The notes below the pieces were generated by a model. That model was not told the DNA's origin. It did no database searches and worked only from the letters and a program-made list of their open reading frames with translations. From positions 186,001 through 250,000 of the forward strand of contig JANUWF010001060.1 of NCBI GenBank assembly GCA_026120185.1: a stretch of 64,000 nt of DNA, given 5' to 3'. The stretch comes from Voacanga thouarsii (Eukaryota > Streptophyta > Magnoliopsida > Gentianales > Apocynaceae). The stretch's first letter is position 1. Each line of letters starts with the position of its first letter. Of this stretch, positions 1 through 11,444 are shown piece by piece. The position numbers were made by a program, and so were the translations under genes.

Positions 1-445
1 AAGATATAAAAAATTTTAAAACTTTTACTATAATACAAAATCACATTAAAGTCAAAATAAAATGTTTGCATACAATAGGAAGTATAGTACTATGTATATA
101 TACATCAAGGAAGTCATCAAAACTGTATAATCCAAAATAAAATCTCAATGTATCCATTAAGACATAATTCCATTAATGTCTAAATGCTTCCATTTAGCCA
201 AATGATCTACTATACTTCCTTCATATGCAGCATCAAAATAACTTGTAGCCAAGGTGTCTCCTTAGTCCCATTCGTCCCGAGCCCTACGGACTTGCCATTA
301 TAAATTGGACACATTCAAGTTAGACAAATGATGAAAAACTAGTAGCTTCTTGATACCAAAACTGCAGCATTCACAAAAGATGAAAAAAAAAAAGAGAGAG
401 AGAGAGAGAGAATTAAACTTTTCAACTATGGAAGGGATTCTCCTA

Positions 446-735
446 AGTGAATTAAACTGCACCGTTTCAGTTTTCTCCTGAGGCTATAACAAATAATTAT
501 TGCACCAAAATGGCTAAACTGTAGAATTTTATCATTTCAATTTTCAAAAGGCTATACTTCAGCAATAAGTGAATTAAACTGCAGCATTTCAATTTTCTCC
601 TGAGGCTAGAACAAACAATTATTGCACCAAAATGGCTAAATTGCAGCATTTCAGTTTTCAAAAGGCTATACTTCAGCAATAAGTGAATTAAACTGCAGCA
701 TTTCAGCATTTCAATTTTCAAAAGGCTATACTTCC
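446..735. repeat. Tandem repeat, about 115-122 bp unit
   Basis: Two full units (about 446-567 and 568-681) and a shortened third begin with agtgaattaaactgca and contain ttgcaccaaaatggctaaa and caaaaggctatacttc. The repeat creates an open frame on the reverse strand that has no family resemblance and is not called as a gene. The stretch 1-445 to its left is AT-rich and shows nothing I recognise apart from a short (GA)n run near 392-411. Confidence 0.7.
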
Positions 736-1490
736 TTTTCAACATAATATCATTCAGCTTCCTTTTCAACAAAAGGCTATACACATTCAGCTGTCTCAAT
801 AAATTCTCCAAACAATTAACAACAAATTCTAAGTATATTACAAAGCTAAACTCCTATTTTTGTTTTGGATAACACAAACCACTTCTGAAGCCCACATCTC
901 CTCAATCAGTAACAACTCACAATAACGCTTCATTCCCATAAAAATCAACAACACCCATTAAACACCACAACAAGATTAATGCCAAGGCCACCAATCTTCA
1001 CAAGTTACAATTTCAAACACCACAACGTTAACATATATAAAAAGCCCACACTTCTCAACCTCTGAATGCTAAAAATCCCAAACCAAATCACTTAAAACAA
1101 CAAGAGAACTAACAAAATATAATGCGGTAAAAAAAAATTCCATAAATGATGAAATTTGGCTTTCTCCAAGATAGAACACTGGTAGAAATGATGCACAAAA
1201 AGAGTTCACCAACACACTCAAAAGAAAACTGATCACAGATTTCTACCATCAAAAGAATCCACACATATACATAAACAAAACCATAACCCATAAAAAAAAA
1301 AAAAATCAAGCCTCAACAAAACCATAGCCCACAAAAAATCAGAACACAACACTACATAAAAAAAGGATGACAAAACTCCATATTTGTCATAGGCTACCAA
1401 AAGAATAGACACACATATACATAAACAAAAGCATAGCCCATAAAAAAGAAGTAGAAAGCTGATCACAACTTTCTGCAATCAAAGGAATCA
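736..1490. other. AT-rich stretch with an internal duplication, no gene seen
   Basis: A segment with cacacatatacataaacaaaa followed by ccatarcccataaaaaa occurs near 1260-1300 and again near 1412-1450, each next to a ctgatcacar-tttct motif, so about 80-100 bp are duplicated. Open frames here are Phe/Tyr-rich translations of A-runs. It may be the 3' flank of the reverse-strand CACTA transposase gene that begins at 1491, but no terminal inverted repeat was found. Confidence 0.4.
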
Positions 1491-2805
1491 TACCAAGCTT
1501 GTTGGCCATGCAATAGGAGCACCGTGTTTATCTCTTATTGTTTTCAGAAGGGAGTATGGACGAATCAATGGCTCATCACGAGAATGTGGCCAAATGATAT
1601 CAATCTCACACCAATCTTATCCCAAGGCATGTGGGCTAACAATCTTTTCAGAGTCCAAACTCCTAATAAGTGCAGTTGCAACTATTTTTGAAGGATCTCT
1701 TACGCTTAAGACTAAAATAGTAGCATGTACCTAACAAAAATAGACAAACAGCCAAACATTAGCAAAAAATGTGATCAGTTTAGTTAGTGTAAAACAACCA
1801 AAATTCTATGCAACCATTTAGCTTGAAATATGAAAAAGAAAAACAAATATCTATTTCAAATAAGATGTGATTCTGCAAGTATAAGCTAACAGTACCCTTA
1901 ATATACTACTAGTGTTGTTTGGGATAGTTTGCTAGTTTGACTCTAGAGAACCAACCCTTGGCTGATTGGACAAATTGTTGTTGTTCTGTGCCATATTCGT
2001 ACGAACTTCAGCTAGCAGTCTACCTTGTTCCCTAATGAGTTCTGCTTGCTCTTTAGCTTGTTCCTCGAGCCTCACTATCTTATCCCTTTGTTTAGCCATG
2101 ATAATCTATTGAGTACTACGACTTGGAATTTTGCCCTAAAGATCCGATGGTGCAACACCTCTTCCTCACATTAGAACCCGACCATTCCTGTCTAGTCCCA
2201 TTACTTGTGAGAAAGTTAGGTGAAAGTTCACTTCTCTTCTTAGTCATCAAGTTTTGTAAACAAAGAAAAAAAATGCTTATTAATTATACTGAAAGAAGGC
2301 AAAAAACTGAAGGTAAATCATGGTGAAACATGTACCAATTTAGTTGCAATCTTGCTATTTCCTGGTTTCCCACTAGATTCCGTGAAGCATTCCTCGAATA
2401 TTTCAACTCGAGATGGCTGACGCCCTAATTTCTTGGCCCTCATACAAAACAATTGAATTAAAGGATTTAATTATTCATGGAAAAAAATTGAAGGATGTAG
2501 TAAAATTTACCAAGTCTTCATAAACTTGTGCAAATGGTCTTTGCCCCATTCTATGATGCAATTTGCTACTTTTCCTACTATTAGTATTTCTTCGGCTAAT
2601 ACGTTGAAAAAAATAGCAGCAAATGGAAATTCAATTTTCTGCCATCAAAGTTACAGTTTGGATAATATGAAATAAGCAATACAAAATGCTCAACATTACC
2701 TTGCCAGCCTCTAAATTCCAAAAGGAAACCAACCATAACCATTGGTCTTCAAGCACCCGATCTTCTCCATAAGAAGGCAGCACATTTCCAGTTTGATTAG
2801 CATTG
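1491..2805 (-). pseudogene. CACTA (En/Spm) transposon protein, Transposase_24-like, degraded
   Basis: Reading the reverse strand gives several exon-like blocks typical of the plant Ptta/En/Spm Transposase_24 family. From N to C these are EDQWLWLVSFWNLEAGK (about 2700-2800), SRKSSKLHHRMGQRPFAQ and QVYEDL (about 2510-2620), KLGRQPSRVEIFEECF (about 2390-2440), a block ending in FSQVMGLDRNGRV (about 2180-2225), a Gln/Glu-rich coiled-coil segment REQADLIREQGRLL-like (about 1960-2100), and a C-terminal block with EIDIIWPHSRDEPLIRPYSL and HGAPIAWPTSLV (about 1491-1735). Intervening AT-rich sequence looks like introns. In the family this is the TnpA-like partner of the TnpD transposase; no TnpD is present here. 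It may belong to the element whose right end is at 8368, but a copia fragment lies between. No intact reading frame exists, so it is called a pseudogene. Confidence 0.72.
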
Positions 2806-3068
2806 AAGCATTTTGATTGAACGTTGAAAAATTGTTTTTGTCAAATTAAATTTGAGATCAAAATCTCTCGATTTTTTTTTTTTTAGAAATGTTTTGAAAT
2901 TATTAAGTTTATTAACTTAAATAAAATTAATCCATGGAAAAATTTTCAAAGGGTATAAACCTTGACATAGAAATTTTTATGAGTTTAGATATTTTATTTT
3001 GAGTTAAAAGAAAACTTAATTGAAATTTTCAAAATATATTTTCCAAGAGAAACCCTTATCTTAAAATA

Positions 3069-3966
3069 CTAAGTGGCAGAGGAGTTCCAACGGCCCCAAG
3101 GCTTCTATCACGATCCTCATTAGAGATCGTGGGTCCTCTAACGTCACCCTGTGAGTGAACTCGTATAGGATAGGGATACCACAAGGATCTAGAACTAATG
3201 GATGGATATAATTAATAACCCGGGACACGTGCTATGATTGACCAGCCCGTGTTGGAGGTTATACTGTGAGGAATATCCATAGGAAATGAGAAGAAACGGT
3301 CATCCCACGATGGAGTTATCTTCTAGATCATTACCTAGAAGGGAAATTAATTTGTGGTGATTAATACACTTAGCATAGAAAACTGTTAATCTTTCCAAGA
3401 AGCTATGTCAGTTTTTCTAAGAGCCAAATTAATCATATTAAAGATAATAGTGATAGGAATTAATATGAGGATAAAGTCACAAATTATTTTATTTTTTCAC
3501 AAACTGAATTTTCTTTTATTTTCGATATTTCAAAAATGGTTGGTGGAGGTTCTTTTAGTCCTTTAGTCATTATTCTCCGTGAGAATAAGCTAACGGGTCC
3601 AAATTATGGGGATTGAAAAAGGAACTTGGACATAATACTCATTGCTGAGGAGTATAAGTATGTCCTCTTTGAAACCTGCCTTGTTATTAGGGAGGTTCCA
3701 CCACGGAGGAGCGTGAGGCTGAAAAAGCATAGAAGAAGTCTAATGAAATGGCTCAATGCTATATGTTGGCCTCCATGTCTAATATGTTCCAGTTAAAACA
3801 CGAGTACATAGCCACTGCATATGAAATTAGCCAATCATTAGCCACGATATTCGCCGATAAAAGTCGGCCCGCAAGGTAGGAAGCTCTTAGGATGATAATA
3901 AACACTAAGATGGCTAAGAGAGTATCAATCAAGGAGCATATACTCAAAATGATTGCTACTAAGTTA
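3069..3966 (+). pseudogene. Copia-2, leader and gag fragment (UBN2-type gag)
   Basis: The stretch is homologous, in opposite orientation, to the leader and gag start of the complete copia element at 13707-22367: both share the cggccccaaggcttctatcac-like leader and the aacctccaacacgggctgg-like segment. A gag frame starts at the ATG at 3536 and shows the copia gag signature ENKLTGPNYGD, then a stop where Trp is expected, then KRNLDIILIAEEYKYVLFE. After a frameshift near 3690 it continues as SNEMAQCYMLASMSNMFQ and HEYIATAYEISQSLATIF. It stops matching at HILKMIA near 3965. The rest of gag, the protease and the integrase start are missing; the same element probably resumes at 8369. Confidence 0.75.
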
Positions 3967-4228
3967 CAAAGTAATTGCGCATAATTGCACGTTTTGAGAT
4001 GGCCTAGTATTAAAATTAACAATTTTTAAAAAAAATGCATTTTGAGGTGGCCTAGTATTGTGCTTTGAAAAAGCTTCATCAATTACTAAAGAATAAATAA
4101 AATTAACTTAAATTTAGCAACCAATAATAATATAATTCCTCTTGGCAAGAGTAACAGCACTCCCTTTCCCAATAGCTGTTGAATTACATAATTACGCATT
4201 TTGAGGTGGCTTAGTACCTGAAAAATAT
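3967..4228. other. Unclassified stretch with a threefold short repeat
   Basis: The motif gcattttgaggtggcctagta occurs near 3987 (diverged), 4037 and 4196. It lies between the truncated copia gag and the CACTA-A material, where the left terminus of CACTA-A should be. No CACTA TIR is visible, so the left end of that element is either deleted or too diverged to recognise. Confidence 0.4.
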
Positions 4229-5444
4229 TCAATTTATAGGAGAAGATAGGTCAAAATTTTTTTCTAGATCCATGAGTTTTCTCTTCTCATATTTGGCCTT
4301 GAAACATGCTTATCTCAGTCTCTTTGTTTGGTCTTCCAACTTCATATTAGGGATTTATTCGATCAACTTCTTCTCACGTTCCAGTATCTCAATGGCCATT
4401 CTCAATTTCTTTTCAGCCATATGTACTCCTTCTTCTTCATTTCGTAAACCCTACAAATCCAAATAGAAGCTTTCAATTTATTATTTCTTTGTTAACTTTG
4501 GGGCCATATATTTATTAGTTCTTTATGCACAAGTGTGTGTAAGAAAGAACTTGAACATTCTTGATTAGGCTCTCCAAGCTCATAAACTTCCTGTAAGGCC
4601 ATCAACGAATTCCCAGTTCCCTATATTTTTTCTTGAGACCGGTTTGACAAACATTCAATTCTTTGGCCACCCGAGTGATTGTCATGTAAAAGTACTGCGA
4701 AATGGTTGCTCTTGATAATGTCTTGGAGCTATTGCCCTTCTCCTTTTGCTACCTCCTGATTACCCTCTTCTCCACAAAAATTTCATCTGAAGTGATACCT
4801 TCAATAGGCATTTCCTCTATAGGAACCATGTTCTGGCTTTGTTAAAAAATCCATTAAGGAGTAGAAAGAATCATCCACAAGCATATCCTCCATCAGAAGA
4901 ACAACATAAAAATAGTCTCTTGAATAGGTAGATCAAATTGGAGATCCAAAGTAGCATGTTCATAATTTTCACTAATTCATAACACAACAAACCAAACCAG
5001 ATAAAGATGATAGGTGAAACCCCCCCTCCCCCTCCCTAAAAAAATGGCTTTCAAAGTATCTCATCTGAAATCAAGAGGAAGTGGTTGGCTTGGAAAGGAA
5101 AACACATCAAAATCTTCTTGATTGGAAGCTATTTCAAAATTTGACCACCTCTCAAACGAATTACAACTATCCATCAGAAGAACAGTATAAAAAATAGTCT
5201 CTTGAATAGGTTGATCAAATTGGAAATCTAAAGTAGTATGTTCATAACTTTCACTGATTCATAACACAACAAACCAAACCAGATAAAGAAGATGGGTGAA
5301 AACCCAAAAAAAAAAGGCCTTGAAAGTATCTCACCTAAAATCAAGAGGAAGTGGTTGGCTTGGAAAGGAAAATACATCAAAATCTTCTTGATTGGAAGTT
5401 ATTTCAAAATTTGTCTACCTTTCAAACGAATTACAACTATCCAT
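4229..5444 (-). pseudogene. RKD-like gene (RWP-RK domain), degraded, carried by CACTA-A
   Basis: RKD proteins are plant nuclear transcription factors acting mostly in egg and embryo cell identity. On the reverse strand an N-terminal exon starts with MDSCNSFER at 5444, in the same place as in the CACTA-B copy, and is duplicated (copies about 5170-5444 and 4880-5130). It is followed by an RWP-RK domain: TISQYFYMTITRVAKELNVC, then LKKKYRELGIR, a stop, and WPYRKFMSLESLIKNVQ (about 4545-4760). The C-terminal coiled-coil and basic tail is represented near 4263-4460. Stops are seen in exon 1 (FER then TAG), before the domain, and inside the RWP-RK motif (RRWPYRK with the second Arg replaced by a stop). 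The reading ends at a TGA near 4229. The family assignment rests on the RELGIRxWPxRK core; orthology is not established. Confidence 0.8.
4880..5444 (-). repeat. Duplicated RKD N-terminal exon unit, two copies
   Basis: A unit of about 280-300 bp contains the exon encoding MDSCNSFERWSNFE plus NQEDFDVFSFP and SQPLPLDFR, followed by a gtgaga splice donor and an intron stretch with atagtctcttgaataggtag. It occurs twice here (about 4880-5130 and 5160-5444). CACTA-B has at least three copies of the same unit. Confidence 0.7.
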
Positions 5445-5529
5445 CCTTGAGAAAGAAAACCGAATAAGAAATCTCGGTGCCTTTGTGGTTTTCAATAATG
5501 ACTGAAGACTAAGGGATATATATATTTGT

Positions 5530-5870
5530 GTGGGAAGAGGGTAGGGAGGATTGGGGAGAGAAAAAGACAATGAGGAAGGGGAAGAGGTAGATGACAGATG
5601 GAGGAAGGGATGACTGACGAGAAAAAGAGACAAGAAGGAAGGGAAAAAGGGAGATGAAAGGTTAAGTGCATGAATAGGAGAGCGATGACTAAGGAGTGAA
5701 AGAGACAAAAAGGAAGGGAAAAGAGGAGATGAAATGTTATGTATGGGAATAGGGGAGGGATGATTGAGGGGAGAAAAAGACAAGGAGGAAGCAGAAAAGG
5801 GAGATGAAAAGTTAAGTGCGGGAATAGGAAATGAGAGAAAGAGACATGGAGGAAGGGGAAAAGTCAATTT
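5530..5870. repeat. Purine-rich minisatellite, about 70-75 bp unit
   Basis: About five units carry gagaaaaagacaaggaggaag-like cores followed by gagatgaaaagttaagtgc and gggaataggagagggatga. It lies just upstream (reverse strand) of the RKD-like start codon. CACTA-B has a shorter version at about 25620-25760. The long Ser/Pro-rich open frame over it on the reverse strand is a product of the repeat. Confidence 0.75.
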
Positions 5871-6560
5871 TTGAGTTCTCATCTTATTAAGTTCTCTATT
5901 CAATTCTCATATGGGATTTCCTGTTCTTATTGAGTTCTCTGTTCAGTTCTCAATTCAATTTTTGAGTTCTCTGTTCACTTCTTATTGAGTTCTTTGTTCA
6001 GTTCTTATCTGGGATTTCCTTATGTACTTTCAGGATGTCTAATATCATCAAAATAATAATTGTTCTTCGTGGTAATAGTCAATTTTGACTCTTAGCCAAT
6101 TTTCTATGAACTGGCTTTTGGAAGTTATAATCACAGTAATCTAGTATATAAAACCACCAGCATTTTTTATTTTTTATGTGCAGGTGATAAGTCAGTTGAA
6201 CTTAACCACTGAATGGAAGCTTGGTATTATGCAGATTCGCTATTTCACAATTAGAATAGAAGATGCTTTAATTTTCTTGCTGCACCACCCGCTCCTTTTT
6301 TTGTATTGTTGTGTTGGTTGATGAAGTATAGGTTTTGTCATTCTGCTATCCATTCATGCATCCATCACATAATAAATTTGGAGACTATATTTCTGGTTGC
6401 AGTCTTGTTGCTTTTTTTGCTATAGTTGTTATCCCTTTGGGGTTGTTAGGGAGAATGCTTGGTGCTGAAGATATTTTAATTACACTGCAAACTAAATTCA
6501 GTAGTAGATATTAAGATTTTCATGAGATATTTCACTGAATTTTGAATGAATCTGAATCTA

Positions 6561-7545
6561 CAAAAGCTACTGCAAAGTTAGTCTTGAGGTTAATGGGCTT
6601 GAAAGGATTGACATTGTACCATCTAAAAAGTCATCTACAGGTATTACCTCATTTCTAAATTCTTTGTTATTGTTCTAAGGATGCAAAATGCTAACATACT
6701 TCTAACTTTTCAATAACAGAAATACAGACTTGGGCAGCAGTCCAAGAAGCAGAATAATGCTGAACAAAGCAAATAAAAACAGTGATAAGCTTATTCAATT
6801 AGGTGGAAATATGTAGGTCTATTCTGTTTAATGATATATATGAGAAAAATAAGTGTTACTATTTCAATAGAATTAGTTCTTTGAAAATGTTGGAATTGCA
6901 AAGATACAAGCACTATTTGTTTTTTTTTTTTCAGTTTAACTCTGTATCATTCCATTTGAAACTGTCAAACAAGGCTTCTGATCTCCAGGTATAGAATCTT
7001 TCTTTTGAAATTTGCTTTCTGCTCCTTGTCTTCTAGGTGATTCCTATGGGTATTACAACTTGCATGCTTCATGCTCCAATTCAAATTCCACAAGAATGAG
7101 CACTAATCAAGGGTAGGTGGTATTAAGATTTTCCTGCCTGCTGTCTTACTTTAAAGTTTATAAAAAATGCCACTCATTTGGAGTCACTACAATTCTGTTC
7201 TAGGAGGATTAAGAACACAATATATTGTATTCTTTTGGTCCTTCTTCTTTGTTAGACTAATAATATTTAACATCTCATTGTGATGAATTTTACTAATTAA
7301 TGGTAATACACTGAACAGGGAAATTCTGATTTCAGAGGCACTGAAGTGTCAGATTGAAGTGCAGAAAAGATTACAAGTGGTTCAAGGGAAATACTTGCAA
7401 GCAATATTGGAGAAATCTCAGAAGAGTCTTTCACTTTATGTGAATAATCCCAGTAATGTAGAAGCAACATGAGCTGAACTGTCCCGAATTCAACCTAGCT
7501 CTATCAAATTTCATGGAGAACATGAACGGCGATTTCAAATTTCCT
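6561..7545 (+). pseudogene. Captured MYB-CC (G2-like/GARP, MYR-type) transcription factor fragment
   Basis: Four exon-like pieces follow the gene order of MYB-CC proteins. The first is the C-terminal half of the GARP helix region, ATAKLVLRLMGLKGLTLYHL then KSHLQ, ending at a gt donor at 6640. The second is KYRLGQQSKKQNNAEQSK starting after an ag acceptor at 6720. The third is a Ser/Asn-rich piece with NLHASCSNSNSTRMSTNQG (about 7035-7112). The fourth is the MYB-CC coiled coil SEALKCQIEVQKRL joined directly to QGKYLQAILEKSQKSLS, so the conserved LHEQLE-containing stretch is deleted (about 7319-7450), then, after a stop and a frameshift, EFNLALSNFMENMNGDF. The first GARP exon, with its Trp-containing helix, is missing. 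Intron borders are still visible, so the source was genomic DNA and not mRNA. It lies inside CACTA-A on the strand opposite the RKD-like gene. A functional product is unlikely. Confidence 0.82.
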
Positions 7546-7835
7546 TCTTCTTTGTATTTGTACTACTATTTCTGATTGAGTTCTTGATATTTCCTACTTC
7601 TCATACATGTAGTAATACATTTTTTTGGGACTTTGTAAATTATTTTATCGTTTGATTATTGGGGATATTGTTTTTGAATTGTTTGGCAATGAGGAAACTG
7701 TATTTTATTAAATTGAGTGTTGAATGAGTTGATTCTATTGTGTTTGGCAGGAAATTGTATGTGTACAAGGTCAAATACAAAAAAAAAAAAAAATGATTAA
7801 AAAAATAACATGTGTAGGGTCAAATTAAATTTTTT

Positions 7836-8368
7836 TAATTTTTAATAATCCGTGGCAAATTTCTGATAATTTACTATGGAAAATATAATATTTTTGATTT
7901 GCCACAGATTTGACACGGAATAAATTTTTTAAATAAAGTATCTGTGGCAAATTCGTGGCAATCTGCCACAGATTTGGCACAGATTGCTTGTTAAAACATT
8001 GCTTCCATGGCAAATCCGTAGCAGATCGCCACGGATTTACCACAGATAGTATTTCTAAATAAAGTATCCCTAGTAAATTCGTGACAAATTGTCAGGGATT
8101 TGCTATGGAAAGTATTTCTAAATAAAGTATCATATTGTTTCAGAGGCAAATCCATGACAAATTGCTATGGATTTGCCATGGTTTTCTCACAATATTTCTT
8201 GTTCAATATGCTACCAACTTAAACATTCCATGGCAAATTGCCACAGAAAAAAAGTTCCGTCGCAAAAAATGCTTAGCGACAAAGGTATTTTTTACTGACC
8301 AATTCCGTCACAAATCCGTGGCAAATTCCAGTTTAGATCCGTGGCAAATTAGCAGATTTCTTGTAGTG
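7836..8368. repeat. CACTA-A right subterminal repeats and TIR
   Basis: Multiple direct and inverted copies of the core tccgtggcaaat / atttgccacgga, spaced by ataaagtat-type linkers, end in tttcttgtagtg (8357-8368). Arrays like this are the usual binding platform for TnpA-type proteins in CACTA elements. The flank 7690-7835 (tgtgtttggcaggaaattgta and following) is shared with CACTA-B at about 27370-27515. Confidence 0.8.
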
Positions 8369-10206
8369 TAAATCACCTCAGGATATGGGGCTGTCCAGCT
8401 TATGTACTGATCAAGGGAGAAAAGCTAGAATCAAGATTAGAATTATGCTACTTTGTTGGGTATCCAAAAAGGATAAAGAGAGGTTACTTTTATTATCCCA
8501 AGGAGCAAAAAGTACTGGTAAGTACTAATGCTAGATACTTAGAGTATGATCAAAGTACTTCCACCAAAGGTTCAACAAGGTTGGAACTCGAGGAGAAGTT
8601 ATCTTTGGAATCAATTTCTTCAAACCCAATTATGGAACAAGAAGAGGCACAACCTCAAGAACCTATTCAAATGGAGCTTTGTCGTAGTGGAATGATATCT
8701 AGAGTTCTAGAAAGATGGACAATAGAGGTTTTCGAGCTGGTTTCTGACCATCAGGAACAAGATCCCATTAGATACGAGAAGGCTATTGCTAATGCCGATG
8801 CAGATTTATGGCATGAAGTAATGAAAGCCGAGATTGAGTCTATATACTTCAATCAGGTTTGGGATCTTGTAACTTCACCTGAAGGGATAAAACCCATTGG
8901 GTGTAAGTGTCTATACAAGAGGAAAAGGGGAGCGAATGGGAAGGTGAAAACCTTCAAAGTTAGGCTTGTGGTGGAAGGGTATACTTAGAAAGAGGGAATC
9001 GATTATGATGAAACCTTTCCTAAAGGCAAGGAACATAGGGTCTGCAAGCTTAAGAAGTCCATTTATGGACTTAAGGAAATATCTAGAATATGAAACATTT
9101 GTTTTAACGAGACTATAAAATCTTACGGTTTCATTTAAAACGAGGATAAACCATGCATGTACACGAAATTGAAAAGTATAAATGTAGTTTTTCTTATCCT
9201 ATATGTGGATGACATTTTACTCATTGGAAATGATGTAGGGATATTGTCATTTACTAAGGTTTGGCTGTCTAGTTAATTTAGTATGAAAGACTCAGGAGAA
9301 GTCAATTACATTCTCGGGATTAAACTTCTTAGAAATAGGAAGTAAAGAATGCTAAGATTATCCCAAGCGACATACATTGACAAGATGCTGGTCAAGTTTA
9401 GCATGGACACATGCAAGGGAGCTCTAATCCCTTGCAGACATGGGTTGTCATTTTGTTCTAAGGATTGTCCTAAGTCTTAAGAGGAAAAAGACAGGATGAG
9501 TAGGATTCCCTATACTTCGGCTGTGAGAAGTCTCATACACGCCATGTTGTGTACTATGCCCAATATCTGTTTTGCTATAGGCTTAGTTAGTAGATATCAA
9601 TTAAACTCTGGAGCAGTTCATTGGAAAACTGTAAAGCATATTCTTAAGTATCTCAATAGTACGAAAGATTATACGCTGGTTTACAGGGCTGATGACTTAG
9701 TTCCTACTAGATACACAGACTCAGATTTTCAGGCGGATAAGGATTAGAGAAAATTCACTAGTGGATATGTCTTCACCTTGTCTGGAGTAGCTGTTTCATG
9801 GACGAGTATAAAGTAATCTTGTACTGTTGACTCGACCATGGAAGCTGAGTATGTGGCAGCTTCGGAAGCATCTAAGGAAGCAGTGTGGCTCGAAAATTTC
9901 TTTCAGAATTTGGAGTTGTGCCACACATGGATAGACTGATTGTGCCATATTGCAACAACTCTGGAGCAGTCTTGCAATCCAAAGAACCCAGGAACTACAA
10001 GAAGAGGAAGCACATCCAGATGAAATACCACCTGATCCAGGATTTTATTCAGAGATGGAAAATTGTGGTGGAATAGATAGCCTCGGAGAACAACCTAGCA
10101 GATCTCTTCACCAAGCCTTTAGCTGAGAGAGTCTTCAAAAGACACTTAGATGTCATAGGGGTGGGCACCTATGGACTTTCTTAGTCTTAGAGTGCAAGTG
10201 GGAGAT
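8369..10206 (+). pseudogene. Copia-2, integrase C-terminus to RNase H, degraded
   Basis: The reading frame resumes in the integrase C-terminal region (NHLRIWGCPAYV-like, about 8372-8410) and runs through a linker containing YFVGYPKRIKRGYFYYPKEQ. Reverse transcriptase follows, with the polymerase motif LYVDDILLIGND near 9200-9235. The C-terminal RT part (LSRNRK.. to RIPYTSAVRSLIHAML) and RNase H come next: YTDSDFQADKD, STMEAEYVAASEASKE and NLADLFTKPLAERV (about 9710-10130). A deletion near 9018 removes the RT block that carries DVKTAFLNG in the related element. Many stops are present. It ends with the polypurine tract aagtgggagat immediately before the LTR. Confidence 0.85.
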
Positions 10207-11444
10207 TGTTGGAATATATGTCCTCTAGACTAGTTTATCTGATGTAATTATCGAATTTATTAATAAAAGAATTTATTCTCAAAATTTATTTGTAAATTTA
10301 TATTTTATTTGTGCACGATTTTCATTTGGAAAGGACCCATTGTGTTTAAGTAAGTGATCCATGTGAATGGTGATATTTCATAGTAAGGTATGAATTACGA
10401 GTTACATAACACATAAATGTTTGTTCTTAACCGATTGATGAGAATAAGAATCTCATCATGTATAGCTTATTATGTAATGAATTTTAAATAGGGAATGGCT
10501 TACTTTTAGCCAGTAAGTAGTCCACTCACTTCATGGCATGAGAGTATTTCGAATACGTAGAATAGGACCTGTAATAATGGTTTCTAAAAGTACTATTTAA
10601 AATAAATCCAAACTATTACTGCTATAGTGTGGACTAATACTCTACTGCTTGAGTATGAGTTGGTAGTTTAATGAAAGAAGAAGTATATACTTTGATATAC
10701 TGTAGTTGAGATTCTTTCGTAGAACCAATATACTTGTATGTTGGGTATATGTGACTAGTTAGTTAAGACAGACTTGTACAAGATAGCTTTTATGCTATAT
10801 CACCTCTTGTGAATGTTTAAATGATCTAATTATTAAGGGCCCTAGGGAACATGATTTGGATGTTTACTTTAGAGTAGCTCTCTTGAAAAGTGAAAACATT
10901 CTAAGAGTCATGGATCATTAGACTAGAAGTCTAAGGATGGTAAATGTCTATAAGAGAGGTGTTAGTACACTCTTTCTCTCTAATTGCATGGCGATACGCA
11001 GATAGGTATTTTAGTCATTACAGCTGTAGGTCGAAGACTTTACTAACGCAGCATTGTCCTTGGGGTCAATATTTTCTTATGGTGATATTAGAAAATATTT
11101 AAAATGCCAAATATAGCTATTTATATAGTAAGGGTATTTTGGTCATTTTAGTAGCCAAAATGATGTGTCTTTTGGTCCCCGGAATGGCCTTTAAGTCCTG
11201 AAAGATTTGAGTTAATGAATTGGTCTTGCTGTTTATGGGTTTTATTTTATTTTATTAGTCTAATTTATTATTGAACTAGAATAAAATAAAAGGTCGGAGA
11301 GAAAGTATTTATTTTATCTAGTTTAATTGGTTAATTAATTATTCAGGGTCCGAGGCCCAGATTGAATAATTAAAAAATTAATTTGGATATAAACTAGATA
11401 AAAGGTATAAAATTTTATATTGGTCTATTTAGACTTGTTATTTA
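10207..11444 (+). repeat. Copia-2 3' LTR, truncated
   Basis: It begins TGTTGGAATATATGTCCTC right after the polypurine tract and matches the LTRs of copia-1 and the solo LTR at 61672 in order: tcattttatttgt..acccattgtgtttaagtaagtg, then cgaatacgtagaa, then ggggtcaatattt, then ttattcagg. The match is lost at 11445, where the CACTA-B terminus starts, so the distal several hundred bases of the LTR are missing. Confidence 0.85.

Larger units (their letters stand above)
3967..8368. mobile_element. CACTA-A, truncated CACTA element with RKD-like gene and MYB-CC cargo
   Basis: The right end is clear. Arrays of tccgtggcaaat / atttgccacgga motifs (about 7840-8350) lead into tttcttgtagtg, the reverse complement of the CACTA terminus, ending at 8368. 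Directly after it the integrase frame of a copia element resumes, with taa as the expected 3-bp target site. Inside, from left to right, are an RKD-like gene on the minus strand (4229-5444), a purine-rich minisatellite (5530-5870), a MYB-CC gene fragment on the plus strand (6561-7545) and the subterminal repeat. The RKD part, the tgagttctctgttcaattc stretch and the right end are shared with CACTA-B, while the cargo differs. The left boundary is uncertain. Confidence 0.7.

Noticed and set aside
497..811. 104-residue reverse frame
   Set aside because: Repeats inside it follow the 115-122 bp DNA tandem repeat and it resembles no family.
5415..5903. 162-residue Ser/Pro/Phe-rich reverse frame
   Set aside because: Produced by the purine-rich minisatellite upstream of the RKD-like start; only its last residues (MDSCNSFER) are real coding relic.
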